Positions 1 through 7,310 are shown, counted from the first letter of the stretch. The stretch: DNA of 14,800 bases from an uncultured Porphyromonadaceae bacterium (GCA_947166165.1 CAMVDK010000048.1:1-14800); one strand, 5' to 3'. Numbers and translations: made by a program. The notes: a model not told the origin generated them from the sequence alone.

Positions 1-1123
1 TGAACGTGGTGATCACCGACACGGCCACGATGATGGGATAGATGTTGTCCTGCAGCACGCCCAGCGTCATGCCCAGCGAGGCGATGATGAACGAGAACTC
101 GCCAATCTGCGTGAGCGTGAAGCCGCTCTGGATGGCCATCTTGAGCGGCTGGCCGGTGGCGAGCATGCCGAAGGTGCCGAACAGAATCATGCCCACAATC
201 ACCACCACCGACAGCAGCGCGATGGTGCCGGCGTTGGCCATGATGACCTGCGGGTTGACCATCATGCCCACCGAGATGAAGAACACGGCCCCGAAGAGGT
301 CCTTGACGGGCGTCACGAGCCGCTCGATGCGCTCGGCCTCGACGGTGCCGGCCAGGATGGAGCCCATCACGAAGGCCCCCAGCGCCAGCGAGAAGCCGCT
401 CTTGACCGAGAACACCGCCATCAGGAAGCACAGCCCCATGCTGATGACCAGCAGCATCTCATCGCTGACGATGCGCCGGATGCGCTTGAAGATGGTGGGA
501 AGCATGAAGATGCCCACCGTGAACCAAATGAGCAGGAAGAACGAGAGCCGGAGGATGCTGTTCAGCATCTCGCCGCTGGCCACGTTCTTGCCCGTGGCCA
601 CACTCGAGAGAATCACCATCATCAACACGGCGAAGAGGTCCTCGACGATGAGCACGGCAAATATCATGGGCACAAACCGGCGCTGGCGCATATTCAGGTC
701 GGTGAGCGCCTTGATGATGATGGTGGTCGACGACATCGAAATCATGCCACCCAGAAAGATGCTGTCGATGGCCTTGAACCCCAGCATCTTGCCCACCACA
801 AAGCCCAAGCCCATCATGCCCACCACGATGATGAGCGCCGTGACAATGGCCGACCCTCCGACGGCCACCAGCTTCTTGAAACTGAACTCCAGCCCCAGCG
901 AGAACAGCAGCACGATGATGCCTATCTGCGCCCAAAACTCGATGTTGGCCTCCGAGCCCACCGAGGGGAAAAGCGAGAAATGCGGGCTGGCGATGAAGCC
1001 CGCCACGATGTAGCCCAGCACAACGGGCTGCTTGAGCGCCTTGAAGATGATGGTGGCGGCGGCTCCCAGCACGAGGATGAGGGCCAGGTCGTTGATGAGG
1101 CTTTCGATGCTGATTCCTTCCAT
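1..1123 (-). CDS. Cation:proton antiporter, CPA2 (KefB/NapA-like) family, C-terminus outside window
   Basis: An open frame of 374 codons runs from ATG at 1123 to the window edge without a stop. It starts MEGISIESLINDLALILVLG and is almost wholly hydrophobic, with about ten to twelve membrane segments. Family landmarks are the segment around residues 64-80 (WAQIGIIVLLFSLGLEF), the SMSSTT stretch near 129-134, an acidic pair E161-D162 in VLIVEDLFAV (the ion-binding helix position, where Kef proteins have QD and NapA has DD), GFSLALGAFVMG at 243-254 and PVKDLFGAVFFISVGM at 272-287. CPA2 proteins exchange K+ or Na+ for H+ across the inner membrane. Relatives often carry cytoplasmic RCK/TrkA domains after the membrane part. 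Whether this one does cannot be seen. It is the last visible gene of a minus-strand run and starts 39 bases after the MgtC-family gene ends. Family assignment is firm; the transported ion is unknown. Confidence 0.9.
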   Translation of the reverse strand, partial: MEGISIESLINDLALILVLGAAATIIFKALKQPVVLGYIVAGFIASPHFSLFPSVGSEANIEFWAQIGIIVLLFSLGLEFSFKKLVAVGGSAIVTALIIVVGMMGLGFVVGKMLGFKAIDSIFLGGMISMSSTTIIIKALTDLNMRQRRFVPMIFAVLIVEDLFAVLMMVILSSVATGKNVASGEMLNSILRLSFFLLIWFTVGIFMLPTIFKRIRRIVSDEMLLVISMGLCFLMAVFSVKSGFSLALGAFVMGSILAGTVEAERIERLVTPVKDLFGAVFFISVGMMVNPQVIMANAGTIALLSVVVIVGMILFGTFGMLATGQPLKMAIQSGFTLTQIGEFSFIIASLGMTLGVLQDNIYPIIVAVSVITTF

Positions 1124-1162
1124 AAGCGTTGTCGAGAGGGGGGTGATGACAGGTGAACGTGT

Positions 1163-1876
1163 TCAGTTCGACACTTCGTTGGTCAGCGCGATGCTGGCCA
1201 GGTCGTAGCGTTTGCGTACCTTTGCAAAGATGTCGGGCACGCTGGCCGTGGCCTTGATGCGCACCATGAAGTTGATGATGGTGAGCTGGTTCTGGTAGTC
1301 GTAGGCGAGAAACTCGTTGCTGATGCGTATGCCGCCCTTGAGCAGGATGGAGCGCATGGTGTCGAGGTCGCTCACAATGCCCTTGACCCTGATGCGCACC
1401 ACGCGCGACTCCCAGAGCAGGTCGCGGCGCTGCTCGAAGCGCTCGATGTGCACCAGAATGAACAGGATGAGCACGGTGGCAGTGACGGCAATCACATACA
1501 TTCCCGCGCCCACTGCCAAGCCGATGCAGGCCGTCATCCAGATGCCGGCGGCGGTGGTCAGGCCACGCACCGAGCCTTTCATCTGGATGATGGCTCCGGC
1601 ACCCAGAAAGCCCACTCCGCTCACCACCTGCGCCGCGATGCGCCCCGGGTCGCCGTTCTTGAGGCCGAAGTAGACCTGCGGAATGTAGATGCTGATGAGC
1701 ATGGCCAGCGTGGCCCCCATGGCGATGAGCGCAAACGTGCGCAGGCCGGCAATCTGGCCCTTGAGCCGGCGCTCAAAGCCGATGAGCGAGCCGAGCAACA
1801 TGCTCAGCACGAGTTTGAAGACGCTCCCCCACAGGGTGACGTCGGGCGACACGATGTCGGAAAAGATGGTGGTCAT
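1163..1876 (-). CDS. MgtC/SapB family membrane protein
   Basis: A 237-residue protein with the MgtC signature: LIGFERRLKGQIAGLRT at 31-47, RIAAQVVSGVGFLGAGAII at 79-97 and VRGLTTAAGIWMTACIGLAVG at 103-123. Four or five membrane segments occupy roughly residues 15-142, followed by a soluble C-terminal domain of about 90 residues that resembles the ACT-like tail of MgtC proteins. MgtC of Salmonella inhibits the F1Fo ATP synthase and is needed for growth at low Mg2+. Many bacterial homologues have no defined role, so I infer only a membrane protein of ion or energy homeostasis. It lies between yitT (52-base gap) and the antiporter (39-base gap) on the same strand and is probably co-transcribed with them. 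No separate promoter was seen in either gap. Confidence 0.92.
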   Translation of the reverse strand: MTTIFSDIVSPDVTLWGSVFKLVLSMLLGSLIGFERRLKGQIAGLRTFALIAMGATLAMLISIYIPQVYFGLKNGDPGRIAAQVVSGVGFLGAGAIIQMKGSVRGLTTAAGIWMTACIGLAVGAGMYVIAVTATVLILFILVHIERFEQRRDLLWESRVVRIRVKGIVSDLDTMRSILLKGGIRISNEFLAYDYQNQLTIINFMVRIKATASVPDIFAKVRKRYDLASIALTNEVSN

Positions 1877-1928
1877 AGGCTTTCAGTTTTATTGAGGTGA
1901 TGGATGGTGGCTCCGCGGGCGGGGCGCG

Positions 1929-2882
1929 TCATTCGCGGGGAAGCGCGCGGAACCCGGTGCCCAGGATTTCGCTGCTCTCCATGATGTTGACAAACGCCTT
2001 GGGGTCGATGGTGTAGAGCGCCGAGCGCAGCTTGACCATGTCGCCGCGGTCGAGCGTGACGTAGACCATCTTGCGCTCGTTGCCCTTGTAGAGGCCGCTG
2101 CCGGTGATGCATGTGCCGCCACGCTTGAGCTCGTTGATGATGTAGTCGCGGATGGGCTCGGGATTGTCGGTGATGATGAACATGGTGCGGTAGCTCTTCA
2201 TGCCGTCCACCACCAGGTTAATCACCTTGCCCTCGATGAAGATGATGAGCACCGAGTAGATGGGCAGGCGGATGTCGCCGAAAGCGATGAGCGTGCTCAG
2301 CGTGATGATGCCGTCCACAATCATCACCAGCGTGCCCAGCGAGATTTTGGTGTACTTGTGCAGAATCATGGAGATGATGTCGCTGCCGCCGCTGGTGGCT
2401 CCCGAGCGGAAGATGAGTCCGATGGCGATGCCGTAGATGAGTCCGGCCACCACGGTGTTGAGGAAGTAGTCGGGCTGGAACCAGCCGCCGTCGTGCGGAA
2501 TGGGCACCATCGACCCGCTGGCGTCGGCCACCGTGGCGATGGCTCCGTCGTGCAGCACGGGGTTGTAGCCCCACGTGCTCTCGAGCACAAAGGTGGCCAC
2601 GAAGATGAGCGCCGTCGACACAATGGTCTTCACTCCGAACTTAGGGCCGAGTATCCAAGTGCCGATGAGCAGCAGCGGCACGTCCATGCAGATGGCGTAG
2701 AGCGAAATCTTCCACGGCCAGATGGTGTTGAGCACGTTGCTCAGACCGTAGGTGCCGCCAGGGGCCATCAGGTAGGGGTTCACAAACATCACGTCGCCCA
2801 CGGCAAACAGGATGCTGCCCACCGTGAGCAGGATGTAGGCGAGAATCTCTTGCTTGAGTTTTGTCTTGCTGTCGATAGTCAT
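1929..2882 (-). CDS. YitT family membrane protein with C-terminal DUF2179 domain
   Basis: The 317-residue protein has an N-terminal membrane domain with about five or six segments (residues 12-225) and a soluble DUF2179 domain at about 233-317. The membrane part carries the family's glycine-rich PGGTYGLSNVLN (41-52) and SGATSGGSDIISMIL (160-174). The C-terminal part carries GGTCITGSGLYKGNERKMVYV (255-275) and IMESSEILGTGF near the end. A stretch at about 101-140 between membrane segments looks longer than in compact YitT proteins. The function of the family is unresolved; transport has been suggested. The ATG at 2882 is preceded by an A/T-rich leader, which is usual for Bacteroidetes initiation sites. 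A likely promoter lies inside the 3' end of the upstream glycerate kinase gene. Confidence 0.93.
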   Translation of the reverse strand: MTIDSKTKLKQEILAYILLTVGSILFAVGDVMFVNPYLMAPGGTYGLSNVLNTIWPWKISLYAICMDVPLLLIGTWILGPKFGVKTIVSTALIFVATFVLESTWGYNPVLHDGAIATVADASGSMVPIPHDGGWFQPDYFLNTVVAGLIYGIAIGLIFRSGATSGGSDIISMILHKYTKISLGTLVMIVDGIITLSTLIAFGDIRLPIYSVLIIFIEGKVINLVVDGMKSYRTMFIITDNPEPIRDYIINELKRGGTCITGSGLYKGNERKMVYVTLDRGDMVKLRSALYTIDPKAFVNIMESSEILGTGFRALPRE

Positions 2883-2968
2883 AAATAAAAAGTGCGGTTA
2901 TAAATTGTTAGGTGTTATGAGCAGGGTTGCGGTGAGGCACTGCCGCTTTGGGAGTCGCGCCTCACGCG

Positions 2969-4120
2969 TCACTCGTTGAAATCGGGTGCAAAATTACGAA
3001 ATATTCCACAATCGGCAATGCATCGCCGCGCCACATCGGGCTGCAAGGCCTGGTGCAGAGGCATGCCGGGCGGCGTGACCGGCACGATGTGTGCAAAGCC
3101 GAGCGCGCCAGGGTCGACGTCCGGCTCGGCGCTGCCGCATATGGCCAGCACCGGCACGCCTGCCGCGCGGGCCGCGTCGGCCACCGCCTTCGGGGCCTTG
3201 CCGAAGGCCGTCTGGCGGTCGATGCGCCCTTCGCCGGTCACCACCAGGTGGGCACCGGCCAGCGCATGGGCCAGACCGATGCGTCCGATGATGAAGGCCG
3301 CGCCGGGTGTGGCCTGGCACCGCGGCAGCATTGCGGTGAGCGCTGCCGCCACGCCGCCGGCCGCTCCGGCACCAGGCAGCAGTACCGTGTGGCCCAGCAG
3401 GCGGGCGTAATGCGCCATGCCGCGCTCAATCAGCTCGACCTCGGCGGGCGATGCCCCCTTCTGCGGAGCGAACACCCGCGCGGCACCCTGCTCGCCGCAC
3501 AGCGGGTTGGCCACGTCGGTGAGCAGGGTGAAGCGTGTGCGCGCCACGTCGTCGCGCAGCCCACGGCAGTCAATCTCGGCCACGCGGCCCAGACTGGCGG
3601 CGCAGGGCGGGAGCTCATGGCCGAGCGAGTCGACAAATTCCACGCCCAGGGCCGCGAGCACGCCCATTCCGCCGTCGCAGGTGGCGCTGCCGCCAAGCCC
3701 CAGCACAATGTGGCGGCACCTCTTCTCCACGGCGTGCAGAATCATCTGCCCGGTGCCCAGCGTGCTGGCGCGCATGATGTCGCGCCGTCCATCTGGCACC
3801 AGCGGCAGTCCGCTGGCCTGGGCCAGTTCCAGGAAGGCGGTGGAGCCATCAGGGGCGATGGCATAGCGCGCCTCGACCTGCGGCAGTTCGGGCAGCGGAG
3901 CGTCGACCAGGCACGTGTGCCAGACCGCGCCAGGCAGGCTGGCGGCCAGGGCCTCGGTGGTGCCCTCGCCGCCGTCGGCCACGGGCATGGCCAGCACCCG
4001 GCAATCAGGGCCGAAGGCTCGGGCGGCGGCCTCGGCCACGGCGGCCGTGACCTCGGCGGCCCGCAGGCAGCCCTTGAAGGAGTCGCAAGCGACCACGATT
4101 TTCGTCACTTTTGTTGTCAT
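2969..4120 (-). CDS. Glycerate kinase (GlxK/GarK family)
   Basis: A 383-residue protein of the usual length for bacterial glycerate kinases, which phosphorylate D-glycerate with ATP (2-phosphoglycerate is the product in the GarK/GlxK group) and feed glycolysis. Landmarks are VVACDSFKGCL (9-19), MPVADGGEGTTEAL (45-58), VLGLGGSATCDGGMGVLAALG (139-159), LTDVANPLCGEQGAA (200-214) and VVTGEGRIDRQTAFGKAP (293-310). The frame is open well upstream, but MTTKVTKIVVACDSFK at ATG 4120 is chosen because it sits at the family's N-terminus and just downstream of a convincing promoter. The gene starts the minus-strand run towards yitT (86-base gap). It is divergent from the plus-strand cassette that begins at 4357. 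Confidence 0.93.
   Translation of the reverse strand: MTTKVTKIVVACDSFKGCLRAAEVTAAVAEAAARAFGPDCRVLAMPVADGGEGTTEALAASLPGAVWHTCLVDAPLPELPQVEARYAIAPDGSTAFLELAQASGLPLVPDGRRDIMRASTLGTGQMILHAVEKRCRHIVLGLGGSATCDGGMGVLAALGVEFVDSLGHELPPCAASLGRVAEIDCRGLRDDVARTRFTLLTDVANPLCGEQGAARVFAPQKGASPAEVELIERGMAHYARLLGHTVLLPGAGAAGGVAAALTAMLPRCQATPGAAFIIGRIGLAHALAGAHLVVTGEGRIDRQTAFGKAPKAVADAARAAGVPVLAICGSAEPDVDPGALGFAHIVPVTPPGMPLHQALQPDVARRCIADCGIFRNFAPDFNE
2989..3019 (-). promoter_or_regulatory. Putative Bacteroidetes-type promoter for yitT, inside the 3' end of the glycerate kinase gene
   Basis: Read on the minus strand, ATTG (3019-3016) is followed after 19 bases by TAATTTTG (2996-2989), which fits the TAnnTTTG -7 element. 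The spacing is identical to that of the promoter proposed for the glycerate kinase gene. Transcription would start near 2982 and leave a leader of about 100 bases before yitT. Inferred from pattern alone. Confidence 0.5.
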
Positions 4121-4147
4121 AGGCTTTAGGCAAGATGCTTTAACCTG

Positions 4148-4178
4148 CAAAGTTACTGAAAAATGTACAATCCACAAT
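4148..4178 (-). promoter_or_regulatory. Putative Bacteroidetes-type promoter for the glycerate kinase gene
   Basis: On the minus strand ATTG (4178-4175) is followed after 19 bases by TAACTTTG (4155-4148), matching the -33 element and TAnnTTTG -7 element of Bacteroidetes sigma-ABfr promoters. The predicted start lies near 4141, about 20 bases before the ATG at 4120. Good match by eye, untested. Confidence 0.65.
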
Positions 4179-4225
4179 GCAATCGCCCATTTTTTAGAGG
4201 CATGGACTATGGCTTTAGGCGGGCC

Positions 4226-4248
4226 AGCGTGCTTTGAACGATGGTGTG
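4226..4248. repeat. 23-base direct repeat, copy 1 (left of the DUF3791/DUF3990 cassette)
   Basis: The sequence reads AGCGTGCTTTGAACGATGGT followed by GTG. It recurs in the same orientation at 5302-5324 with one mismatch (T to C at the eighth base). AGGC lies 8-9 bases upstream of both copies, so the similarity may extend weakly leftwards. The copies bracket the three-gene cassette and each lies upstream of a plus-strand promoter. They could mark the ends of an insertion or be a shared regulatory element. Confidence 0.8.
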
Positions 4249-4293
4249 TAAAGGTACTACTTTTCACGCACTTGGCAAAATAATGGCACGAGA

Positions 4294-4327
4294 ATTGCTT
4301 TAATATGGGAAAAAACAATTACCTTTG
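4294..4327 (+). promoter_or_regulatory. Putative promoter of the DUF3791/DUF3990 cassette
   Basis: ATTG at 4294-4297 is followed after 22 bases by TACCTTTG at 4320-4327, a full match to TAnnTTTG; the -33 half and the spacing are less good. The predicted start is near 4334, giving a leader of about 20 bases to the ATG at 4357. It diverges from the glycerate kinase promoter, with repeat copy 1 between the two. Confidence 0.6.
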
Positions 4328-4356
4328 CATTGGTTGAATAATGAAATACATAAGCA

Positions 4357-4581
4357 ATGGCCATCAATTCCGAAATATTAAACTTTGTCACTTACTGTAT
4401 CAGCCAGTTGGCTCACCGCTTGAATTTGTCACAACAAGATGTGTACAGGCGCTTGAAGTCGTCCGGGATTCTGTATGACTATATTGTGCCGTCTTACGAT
4501 GTCCTCCACACATTCGGTTCACGCTATTTGCTGGAAGACTTGACCGACTATATGCGTGAGAAAGGAGTGTTGCCAGCATGA
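4357..4581 (+). CDS. DUF3791 domain protein
   Basis: A 74-residue protein resembling DUF3791, a family of small, mostly helical proteins common in gut bacteria. The pattern seen is an N-terminal helix (ILNFVTYCISQLAHRLNLS), a VYRRLKSSG stretch, then YDYIVPSYDVLHTFGSRYLLEDL, where the YDxLHT-type core is the family's most recognisable part. There is no signal peptide or membrane segment, so it should be cytoplasmic. Its stop overlaps the start of the next gene in an ATGA, which implies translational coupling. Function is unknown. Its small size and position in front of a candidate enzyme suggest an antidote or specificity partner, which is inference. Base composition is clearly richer in A+T than the glycerate kinase gene beside it. 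Confidence 0.78.
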   Translation: MAINSEILNFVTYCISQLAHRLNLSQQDVYRRLKSSGILYDYIVPSYDVLHTFGSRYLLEDLTDYMREKGVLPA

Positions 4582-5048
4582 TTCTTTACCACTCCTCAAG
4601 CGTGATAGTGGCAGAGCCCGACATCACTCATTCAAGGTTGTACCTTGACTTCGGCAAGGGTTTCTATCTCACGACCATCTATGATCAGGCAAGGCGTTAC
4701 GCCGAGCGGTTTTTACGTCGTGGCAGAACAGCTTGGCTGAACACATATGATTTCACTTGTAGAATGGAAGGGTGGAAGGTTCTTAGTTTTGAAAGCTATG
4801 ATGAAGCCTGGCTTGATTTTGTTTCAAAGTGTCGTTCAGGAAACGATGACACCGACTATGACTTGGTGATAGGTGGCATAGCCAATGACCGTGTAATCTT
4901 GACTCTTGACCGCTACTATGCCGGTGAGTTGACGCAAGAGCAAGCTTTAGGTTTGTTGAAATTTGAAAAGCCCAATATCCAGTATTGCGTCAGATCGGAG
5001 CGGATGCTGAAAGAATGTCTTATATATATCAAAAGTGAGCAACTATGA
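4578..5048 (+). CDS. DUF3990 domain protein, possible ADP-ribosyltransferase-fold enzyme
   Basis: A 156-residue soluble protein matching DUF3990. It has LYHSS at 3-7, DFGKGFYLTTIYDQARRYA at 24-42, DYDLVIGGIANDRV at 93-106 and QYCVRSERMLKECLIY at 135-150. This layout, with a histidine in the first strand (H5), a tyrosine in a glycine-rich second motif (Y30) and a glutamate late in the protein (E141), is compatible with the H-Y-E triad of PARP-like ADP-ribosyltransferases. From memory, DUF3990 is grouped with that superfamily, but activity for this protein is inference. It has four-base ATGA overlaps at both ends with the small DUF3791-type genes, so the three are very probably one transcript and one functional unit. 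A toxin or regulatory modifier is plausible. No partner or substrate is visible. Confidence 0.8.
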   Translation: MILYHSSSVIVAEPDITHSRLYLDFGKGFYLTTIYDQARRYAERFLRRGRTAWLNTYDFTCRMEGWKVLSFESYDEAWLDFVSKCRSGNDDTDYDLVIGGIANDRVILTLDRYYAGELTQEQALGLLKFEKPNIQYCVRSERMLKECLIYIKSEQL

Positions 5049-5269
5049 GTGACGAAGGCAAGTTGATATTGCATGCAGCCAAGGTTGCGCGCATCATTGA
5101 GTGCATCAGCGAGATGTATGATGTCACGTTGAACGAGGCCACCGACATTTACTACAATTCCGAGACCGCCAATCTCATTGAGGAAGGTGTAGCCGACCTG
5201 CATTGTCGCAGCGATAAATATCTCGCCGAGGAAGTCTGGCTCGAGCACCAATCACAATCTCAATCATAA
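5045..5269 (+). CDS. Small DUF3791-like protein, third gene of the cassette
   Basis: A 74-residue soluble, acidic protein (MSDEGKLILHAAKVARIIEC at the start), predicted mostly helical. The pattern of a helix, VTLNEATDIYYNSETANLIEEG, then LHCRSDKYLAEEVW resembles the second small protein commonly found with DUF3990 genes and is distantly like DUF3791. The family call is weaker than for the first gene. It begins within the ATGA that ends the DUF3990 gene. It is the same length as the first cassette gene but has little obvious identity to it. Function is unknown. It is probably a binding partner of the DUF3990 protein. Only 32 bases separate its stop from repeat copy 2, and no terminator hairpin with a T-run is evident after it. 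Confidence 0.72.
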   Translation: MSDEGKLILHAAKVARIIECISEMYDVTLNEATDIYYNSETANLIEEGVADLHCRSDKYLAEEVWLEHQSQSQS

Positions 5270-5301
5270 CCAGCTTTTACTCCCCCAAAATAAAGGCATT
5301 T

Positions 5302-5324
5302 AGCGTGCCTTGAACGATGGTGTG
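5302..5324. repeat. 23-base direct repeat, copy 2 (right of the cassette)
   Basis: AGCGTGCCTTGAACGATGGT followed by GTG, 22 of 23 bases identical to copy 1 at 4226-4248 and in the same orientation, 1,076 bases away. It lies in the 247-base gap between the cassette and the AAA+ ATPase gene, 84 bases before the ATPase promoter. Confidence 0.8.
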
Positions 5325-5408
5325 GTGGCGGCGTGGTGTGGCGAATGGTTAATTTTTTGTTAAAAATTGCGCAAAGCTGCGGTCAGGCACATTTATTGCC
5401 ACATGATA

Positions 5409-5441
5409 TTTGGCCGGGTGAGAAGAGTTGACGTACCTTTG
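5409..5441 (+). promoter_or_regulatory. Putative promoter of the AAA+ ATPase gene
   Basis: TTTG at 5409-5412 is followed after 21 bases by TACCTTTG at 5434-5441, matching the Bacteroidetes -33 and TAnnTTTG -7 elements. The -7 octamer is identical to that of the upstream cassette promoter. The predicted leader is about 70 bases and ends in an A/T-rich stretch directly before the ATG at 5517. Confidence 0.65.
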
Positions 5442-5516
5442 CGCCGCCAAATGCGAGAGAGATGGTGAACGGGCTGCCGTAATGCCATGATTTATTAACC
5501 TAAAATCTAGTTTACT

Positions 5517-7310
5517 ATGAAAAAGGGTAAAAAGAAAAAATTCGCCAAACTGCTGAAAGCCAAGAACTCTGCCATACACAACCAGGTGGACATTGACGAG
5601 CCGGGCGTTGAGCCGGAGGATGATGAGAAGGAGGAAGTGAAGGTTGATGTGGAGAGCATGACCTTGATTGAATTGGTGCTTGCCATCAACAAAATTGCGG
5701 GGTCTTATTATATTGGCGACGATGACAGATGGGTGGGGTTTATGAAACGTTCGCACGACTATGCGGATTGCATGGCGAGAAGGATGAACCTGACGACCGA
5801 CGAGGCCATGATGCTTGCCTTGATGCTGGAATTGAGCCGTAGCGACAAGGAACAAGCCACGCTGACGAGATTGGCCAGCAGGTTCAGTGTGCCAGCTCTG
5901 GAACTGTATGCCTACCGCACCACGCTGCTGTCGCTGGTGAAGAAAGGACTTTTGGTGCAATGCTACGACACGGACGACAGCATCAAGATTGAGTACTTTG
6001 TTGTGCCCGAGGGGCTGCTCGACGCACTGTCGGAAAACCGGCCCTTTGAGAGGCAGTCGTTCGAGTGCGAAGACGAGATGGAGTTTTTCTCCTACATGTT
6101 TTCGATCACGCATAAGTGCTACGAGGACAACATGAGCACCGAGAACGCCCTGCTCCTGATACAACAACTGCTCAACGCCAACAGCGAGATGGCGTTCGTC
6201 AAGAGGTTGGAAGAACTGCATCTGGGCCCTATCAACAGGATGCTCCTGTTGCAGATGTGCCGCCACCTAGTGCTTGACGGCAATGTGGTGGTGCCTGTCA
6301 ACCACCTGACGTTCCTGATTGACAGCGACATTAAAAAGCACTTTTATGAGCGGATGCTGATTTCAGGCCGCTCGGTGCTGATGACGAGCGGGCTGATGGA
6401 GCTGACGTGCGAAGACGGAATGGTGAGCCACAACTGCTTTCAGTTGACCAACCATACGCGCACCACGCTGCTCAAGGGATTTGACATCAAGTTGAGAGAT
6501 GAGAACGTGAGCACGTCGGTGGTGCCATGCGACGGGATTGCTGCCAAAGAGCTGTTTTTCTCCGACGGAGTGCAACAAAATCTGTCGACACTGGCCGACT
6601 TGGTGAGCGAGGCGAACTACAAGAGCATTTGCGGCCGGCTGAAGGCCAAGGGTCTGCGCGAGGGCTTTGCCTGCCTGTTCTACGGAGCACCGGGCACGGG
6701 CAAGACCGAGTGTGTGCGCCAGCTGGCTCGCCAGACGGAACGCGACCTGGTGCAGGTCAACATCTCGGAGGTGAAGAGCAAGTGGGTGGGCGAGAGCGAG
6801 CAAAACGTGAGGTCGATTTTCTCGCACTATCGCTCGGTGCTGAAAGCATCGAAGCGCACGCCGATACTGCTCTTCAACGAGGCCGACGCGGTGATCGGCA
6901 CGCGCATGAAGAACGCCGAGCGTTCGGTCGACAAGATGGAGAACGCCATACAGAACATCATCTTGCAAGAGATGGAGAACTTTGAGGGCATTATGGTGGC
7001 GACCACCAACCTTGAGGACAACTTGGACCCGGCTTTTGACCGCCGGTTCCTCTACAAGGTGCGCTTTGAACGCCCCACGGCGGTGCAGCGGGAGCAGATT
7101 TGGCGGGCGATGCTGCCCGAGCTGGACACCCACGAAGCCAAGCGGCTGTCGAAGGCTTTTGACCTGAGCGGCGGCCAGATTGAGAATGTGGTACGCAAGA
7201 TTAATGTGGCAAGCGTGCTCTATGGCGACAAGGCCATCGACTCCACGCTCATCGACCGCTACTGCCGCGAGGAGGTGGTGCTCACCGCAAACAGCAAAGT
7301 GGGCTTTTGA
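5517..7310 (+). CDS. AAA+ family ATPase
   Basis: A 597-residue cytoplasmic protein. Residues 1-45 are a charged tail, first very basic (KKGKKKKFAKLLK) and then acidic. Residues 46-330 are a predicted helical region without a recognised domain. A single AAA+ module fills about 340-590: Walker A GAPGTGKT (390-397), KSKWVGESEQNVRSIF (420-435), Walker B ILLFNEADA with asparagine at 454 where most AAA+ proteins have aspartate, sensor 1 ATTN (495-498), arginines 509-510 in AFDRRFLYKVRF, and a sensor-2-like SGGQIENVVRK (551-561). The order resembles FtsH/Cdc48-type ATPases, and close relatives are familiar as uncharacterised ATPases in Bacteroidetes. The catalytic glutamate (E455) is present, so ATP hydrolysis is expected. 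Substrate and role are unknown. It has its own promoter and ends convergently with the GH89 gene. Confidence 0.88.
   Translation: MKKGKKKKFAKLLKAKNSAIHNQVDIDEPGVEPEDDEKEEVKVDVESMTLIELVLAINKIAGSYYIGDDDRWVGFMKRSHDYADCMARRMNLTTDEAMMLALMLELSRSDKEQATLTRLASRFSVPALELYAYRTTLLSLVKKGLLVQCYDTDDSIKIEYFVVPEGLLDALSENRPFERQSFECEDEMEFFSYMFSITHKCYEDNMSTENALLLIQQLLNANSEMAFVKRLEELHLGPINRMLLLQMCRHLVLDGNVVVPVNHLTFLIDSDIKKHFYERMLISGRSVLMTSGLMELTCEDGMVSHNCFQLTNHTRTTLLKGFDIKLRDENVSTSVVPCDGIAAKELFFSDGVQQNLSTLADLVSEANYKSICGRLKAKGLREGFACLFYGAPGTGKTECVRQLARQTERDLVQVNISEVKSKWVGESEQNVRSIFSHYRSVLKASKRTPILLFNEADAVIGTRMKNAERSVDKMENAIQNIILQEMENFEGIMVATTNLEDNLDPAFDRRFLYKVRFERPTAVQREQIWRAMLPELDTHEAKRLSKAFDLSGGQIENVVRKINVASVLYGDKAIDSTLIDRYCREEVVLTANSKVGF

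Noticed and set aside
42..1013. Long plus-strand open frame (323 codons)
   Set aside because: It is antisense to the antiporter frame, rich in M, S, T and P with no domain, and arises from the codon bias of the real minus-strand gene.
4226..5324. Insertion sequence carrying the cassette
   Set aside because: There is no transposase or integrase between the repeats and no terminal inverted repeats were found. The direct repeats alone do not prove transposition.
5325..5516. Riboswitch or small RNA in the gap before the ATPase gene
   Set aside because: Apart from the promoter and an A/T-rich leader I saw only short weak inverted matches (such as GGCA with TGCC), which are not enough to call a structured RNA.
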